From the NCBI GenBank assembly GCA_016932435.1, contig JAFGCW010000012.1:9155-73154 (forward strand): a stretch of DNA of 64,000 nt, given 5' to 3'. The notes under the pieces were generated by a model. The model did not search any database, was not told the origin of the DNA, and saw nothing but the letters and a program-made list of their open reading frames with translations. This document shows positions 61,013-64,000 of the stretch, piece after piece. Numbering within the stretch: the first letter of the stretch is position 1; each line of letters starts with the position of its first letter. The translations under genes and the position numbers were made by a program. Source of the stretch: Dehalococcoidales bacterium (lineage in GTDB: Bacteria; Chloroflexota; Dehalococcoidia; Dehalococcoidales; UBA2162).

Positions 61013-61363
61013 TTAGTTATGTTGAACCAGGGCTATTTTGACTCCATTAGGATCTTTCGCGAATGCAAGGACTCCATCGGTTATAGGCACGGGGTCCATG
61101 GTGATCTTAGCGCCTTTGGCTTTCAGTTGTTCCACTGTTGTGTTTACATCTTCAACATCCATCCCCAATGAATACAGGCCGATATCATCGGTGGGATTTT
61201 TTATCAGCTCTATCAGAGCATCTCCTTTGCCTTTCAATAATGTAATTGTTATTCCAGGCCGGGGATTGTACTGGCTATCTATGTGAAGTCCTATAAGTTC
61301 AGTGTAATATTTTATCGACTCATCCATATCTTTAACAATGATAGTGCCGTATTTCAGTTTCAT
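61013..61363 (-). CDS. VOC family protein (glyoxalase/bleomycin-resistance fold)
   Basis: The 116-residue single VOC domain has [24 protein letters not shown] at the start, [22 protein letters not shown] in the middle and [14 protein letters not shown] at the end. The usual His at the first metal position is replaced (KYGTII instead of a His), so metal-dependent catalysis is doubtful. The substrate is unknown. Confidence 0.85.
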   Translation of the reverse strand: MKLKYGTIIVKDMDESIKYYTELIGLHIDSQYNPRPGITITLLKGKGDALIELIKNPTDDIGLYSLGMDVEDVNTTVEQLKAKGAKITMDPVPITDGVLAFAKDPNGVKIALVQHN

Positions 61364-61445
61364 TATCTTACCTCTCTATCCTGCTTTCTTCTATACTCAT
61401 TGTTTATGCTCCTTTTTTTACTACGGCGTAATTGATAAGGAAAGA

Positions 61446-62339
61446 CTATTTTTGCGTTGTCCGCACCTGCACCCCGACCAGATTTTCCAGATATTCGAAT
61501 ATTGAATAGAGTTGTTTATCTCCGAAACCTGCTGCTTTGGCGGCAAGAAAGCTCTGATCGACTGCGGCCGCTACCGGTAGCGGGACACCGAATTCTCTGC
61601 CAAGCTGTAACGCCAGGCCGACATCTTTACTGGCTAAACTTAACCTGAAACCGGGTTCGAAATCGCCTATGAAGACCGAGTCAGGATATTTCTCTAAATC
61701 CCAGTTTCTGGCGGTTCCACTGAATGCCACTTCGTAAAGCATCTGCGGGTCGACACCGGCCTTTACACCCAGTACAAATGCTTCGGCCATTATCGCGTTA
61801 GAGGTTATAGATATTACGTTATTGACCAGCTTGGCGACTGTGCCGCTGCCCGTGTCGCCCACGTGGTATATTTTTTTACCCATCGTGTATAAGATGTCTT
61901 GTATCTTATCGAGGCTTGCTTTCTCGCCACCGACGATAAACACCAGATTGCCCTCTTCCGCGCCCTTTGTTCCTCCGGTAACCGGCGCGTCAAGAAAAGC
62001 TACTCCCTTTTTCGCGGTATCTCGAGCAATTTGTACAACCAGGTCATGAGAATTAGTACTCATATCAGCGTAGATATCTCCCGTTTTCCATCCTACCATC
62101 AGTCCGTCATCGCCATAGACGACTTTTTGTACATCTTCCGGACTGGGCAGGGAGGATAACACAACTTCACATGTTTCAGCCATAGCCCTTGGAGTATCCA
62201 CCCACTTCGCGCCCTTCTCCAAAAGATGAACGGCTGCTTCTTTTCTCAGGTCATAGACGGTCAGATCGTATCCGCCCTCTAAGATATACCTTGCCATCTG
62301 GCTTCCCATCCGGCCAATGCCGATAAAGCCTACTTTCAT
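61446..62339 (-). CDS. NAD(P)-dependent beta-hydroxyacid dehydrogenase (3-hydroxyisobutyrate dehydrogenase-like)
   Basis: The 297-residue protein has an N-terminal Rossmann motif (GFIGIGRMGSQMARYI), the substrate motif FLDAPVTGGTKGAEEGNLVFIVGG and the catalytic lysine in GSGTVAKLVNNV. The C-terminal helical domain is of normal length. It oxidises a beta-hydroxyacid (3-hydroxyisobutyrate, tartronate semialdehyde or glyoxylate type); which one is not decided by sequence. AAGGAG precedes the ATG. Confidence 0.92.
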   Translation of the reverse strand: MKVGFIGIGRMGSQMARYILEGGYDLTVYDLRKEAAVHLLEKGAKWVDTPRAMAETCEVVLSSLPSPEDVQKVVYGDDGLMVGWKTGDIYADMSTNSHDLVVQIARDTAKKGVAFLDAPVTGGTKGAEEGNLVFIVGGEKASLDKIQDILYTMGKKIYHVGDTGSGTVAKLVNNVISITSNAIMAEAFVLGVKAGVDPQMLYEVAFSGTARNWDLEKYPDSVFIGDFEPGFRLSLASKDVGLALQLGREFGVPLPVAAAVDQSFLAAKAAGFGDKQLYSIFEYLENLVGVQVRTTQK

Positions 62340-62589
62340 TGTGTACTCCTTTTTACTTCGCTGTCTTCTCAGTTGGTGGGAATATCTATCGTTTCTCCAT
62401 ATATGCTTTAAATATATATACTCTTGAAACTAAACATTGTCTAAGAACACCGTTTATAATAGTTAACCGTCTCGAAAACCATATAATGCGAATCTTTATA
62501 TTTCTACCGATTATCTTATTGGGCTATTATTGAAATAAAAAGGGAATGAAGTCGAAGGAGGTTTCGGGTAGATATAGTAATCAAGGAAT

Positions 62590-63441
62590 TTAGTTAGTAC
62601 GATGCTTTCTTATTTCACCTACACCAGTTTGCATCAATGCGTTAAACAACCAAGGGTTGAAACGGTACATCCAATAAAAAACTCGGTTATGGAAAGCTCC
62701 GTCTAGGATTATACCGCGGTTATGTTTTACCCCGTTCAGAATAGCCTGAGCACAATAATCTACCTCCATCAGTTTAAAACCTGATGTAATTTCTGAAATT
62801 GCTGCATCACGATTTACGCCTACATATGTAGCGGTATCGAGTACTCCGGTTTTAACAGCGCCCGGACATACCACACTTACTTTGATACCAAGCTTCTTCG
62901 CTTCTAGACGCAGTGCAGTTGACAATCCCACAACCGCATGCTTGGCTGTCGTATAAGGAGTCGCCATCGGCATTGGCATTAAACCATCCAGTGAAGCCGT
63001 ATTTACTATATGGCCGAAACCTTGTTCAAGCATTACCCGGTATGCCGCTGTGGTGCCGTTAATAACGCCCCATAGATTTATATCTATCATGCGTTGCCAG
63101 TGTCCGATGTCCATGTCTCTTACTTCACCGCAAATGGTAACACCCGCATTGTTAAACATATAATCCAGACGACCATGTTCATTAACAGCACTATTTATAA
63201 GTTTTTCTACTTCTACGGAATTGGATACATCTACCCGAATCGCCTGACAAATACATTCATTATCAGTAATGGATGCAGCCACTTCAGTAGCTTTATCGAT
63301 ATCAATATCCCCTATCATTATTACCGAAGCACCTCTTTTTGCCAGCCCGCTACAGAGAGCCTTTCCGATACCGGAGGCTCCTCCGGTAACAATTGCTACT
63401 TTACTTCTAAATTCCTGCAAATTTAATTCTCCATATAACAA
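62590..63441 (-). CDS. Short-chain dehydrogenase/reductase
   Basis: The 283-residue classical SDR has VTGGASGIGKALC, NNAGVTICGEV, Ser in NTASLDGLMP, YTTAK as the catalytic YxxxK, and VCPGAVKTGVL. The C-terminal extension (RVFYWMYRFNPWLF) is of the type seen in membrane-associated or steroid/fatty-acyl-modifying SDRs. The substrate is unknown. Confidence 0.9.
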   Translation of the reverse strand: MLYGELNLQEFRSKVAIVTGGASGIGKALCSGLAKRGASVIMIGDIDIDKATEVAASITDNECICQAIRVDVSNSVEVEKLINSAVNEHGRLDYMFNNAGVTICGEVRDMDIGHWQRMIDINLWGVINGTTAAYRVMLEQGFGHIVNTASLDGLMPMPMATPYTTAKHAVVGLSTALRLEAKKLGIKVSVVCPGAVKTGVLDTATYVGVNRDAAISEITSGFKLMEVDYCAQAILNGVKHNRGIILDGAFHNRVFYWMYRFNPWLFNALMQTGVGEIRKHRTN

Positions 63442-63531
63442 ATATAGGCACTATACGCCACCGCACTATCGGCAGCTCATAGTGCCCACTTCCCATGAAG
63501 TTTTTTCTCTTGTTACTGAATCGCTGGTACG

Positions 63532-63696
63532 TTAATCTCCTGAATCAGGCAGGTTGATGACGTCCGGAGGAAGGTTTTCAATTCGTTCCATGTCCTCGCC
63601 GCAGCACACCAGGGTACCACCACCTGCTTCAGTTACCACAACTTCATTACCGCAAATATTACACCTGAATTTTTCTCCTACTGCTTCGACAGCCAT
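63532..63696 (-). CDS. Small desulforedoxin-type protein (FeS4 rubredoxin-like domain)
   Basis: The 54-residue frame starts after AGGAGGTG and has the desulforedoxin pattern [12 protein letters not shown] (CxxC) then [12 protein letters not shown] (CC), four cysteines for one iron. This is the N-terminal domain of desulfoferrodoxin as a free protein, followed by a short acidic tail. In anaerobes such proteins carry single electrons, for example in superoxide reduction; the partner is not in the window. A promoter lies at 63750-63779. Confidence 0.88.
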   Translation of the reverse strand: MAVEAVGEKFRCNICGNEVVVTEAGGGTLVCCGEDMERIENLPPDVINLPDSGD

Positions 63697-63749
63697 ATTC
63701 ACCTCCTATACCATAACGTGTACAGGTCAGGTTATAACTAAGGTTATTG

Positions 63750-63779
63750 AGTATAGTTTGGGAATTAATGTGAAGTCAA
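63750..63779 (-). promoter_or_regulatory. Promoter of the desulforedoxin-type gene
   Basis: The minus strand reads TTGACT, 18 bases, TATACT, about 50 bases before the ATG at 63696. Confidence 0.65.
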
Positions 63780-63870
63780 TTTTTTCTCGTGATGTAAGAT
63801 TATTGCCTGGGTTAATGATATAATGACGGTAATCCTTCGACTCGATGGGGAACAGGAATGTGACGGATAT

Positions 63871-63898
63871 GAAAAAGCGCCTTAATGAAAGGCGCTTT
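63871..63898 (-). terminator. Terminator after tRNA-Glu
   Basis: A ten-pair stem (AAAGCGCCTT / AAGGCGCTTT) is followed on the minus strand by T-rich sequence, 16 bases past the tRNA 3' end. Confidence 0.8.
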
Positions 63899-63913
63899 AC
63901 TTGAATGGTTGGC

Positions 63914-63989
63914 TGGTGCCCCCAAGCGAATTCGAATCGCTGTCTACACCTTGAAAGGGTGTCATCCTAGGCCTCTAGACGATGGGGGC
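63914..63989 (-). tRNA. tRNA-Glu (anticodon UUC)
   Basis: This is a 76-base cloverleaf on the minus strand. The acceptor stem is GCCCCCA / TGGGGGC. The anticodon stem ACACC / GGTGT surrounds loop CTTTCAA with anticodon TTC. The T stem AGCGA / TCGCT has loop TTCGAAT. A 3' CCA is encoded after the discriminator A. Confidence 0.95.
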
Positions 63990-64000
63990 ATACCAGAAAA

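Overview
This window looks like a mid-GC chromosomal stretch from an anaerobic bacterium. My best guess is a Dehalococcoidia-like member of the Chloroflexota. That guess rests on gene content only: corrinoid methyltransferases with an ASKHA-type corrinoid activator, a pterin methyltransferase, an orphan molybdopterin/FeS enzyme, a desulforedoxin-type protein, a probable selenoprotein, family-5 lipoprotein binding proteins and many short dispersed hairpin repeats. There is no rRNA and no CRISPR array. One tRNA (Glu, UUC) lies at the right edge.

Layout. 1-3.9 kb: a corrinoid methyl-transfer cluster of two UroD-like methyltransferases around a ferredoxin/ASKHA activator. 4.0-9.9 kb: a sensory-looking island with two pentameric ligand-gated ion channel (pLGIC) genes flanking an Ig-repeat membrane protein and a glycine-betaine/choline-type binding lipoprotein. 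10-11 kb: a pterin methyltransferase. 11-19 kb: minus-strand metabolic genes. The last of these is an operon (acetyltransferase, PLP decarboxylase, FAD oxidoreductase, aminotransferase, DAHP synthase) preceded by a consensus promoter, an aromatic-rich leader peptide and an attenuator. 19.1-21.7 kb: decayed genes, a small HTH/membrane-protein pair and a GNAT gene. 21.8-23.5 kb: a UGSC-like protein read through an in-frame UGA followed by a SECIS-like hairpin. 23.7-26.8 kb: methyltransferase, SDR, repeats and a 2H phosphoesterase. 26.9-35 kb: a giant FtsX-type permease, GrpB and APH-like proteins, a broken LVIVD lipoprotein, an enolase-superfamily dehydratase and a frameshifted HD protein. 35.5-41.8 kb: cupin, AraC regulator, flavodoxin, molybdopterin enzyme with FeS subunit, and an Ntn hydrolase. 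42-47.9 kb: two family-5 binding lipoproteins bracketing an SDR and a double VOC protein. 47.9-49.4 kb: gene-poor, with an apparent mobile-element remnant and a broken RNHCP gene. 49.4-58.8 kb: acetyltransferases, further members of one expanded cupin family, a nitrilase, a three-Cys radical-SAM/TcmP pair and DUF559 nuclease debris. 59-64 kb: minus-strand thioesterase, hydrolase, VOC, 3-hydroxyisobutyrate-dehydrogenase-like and SDR genes, a small desulforedoxin-like gene and tRNA-Glu.

Strongest candidates for something new: (1) the pLGIC/betaine-binding-protein island at 4.0-9.9 kb; (2) the selenoprotein at 21.8-23.5 kb, which ordinary gene calling would split in two; (3) the aromatic-amino-acid attenuator at 18.8-19.03 kb controlling an aroF-containing operon. 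Several genes carry single indels. Those in homopolymer runs could be sequencing errors rather than true decay, and I could not check this.
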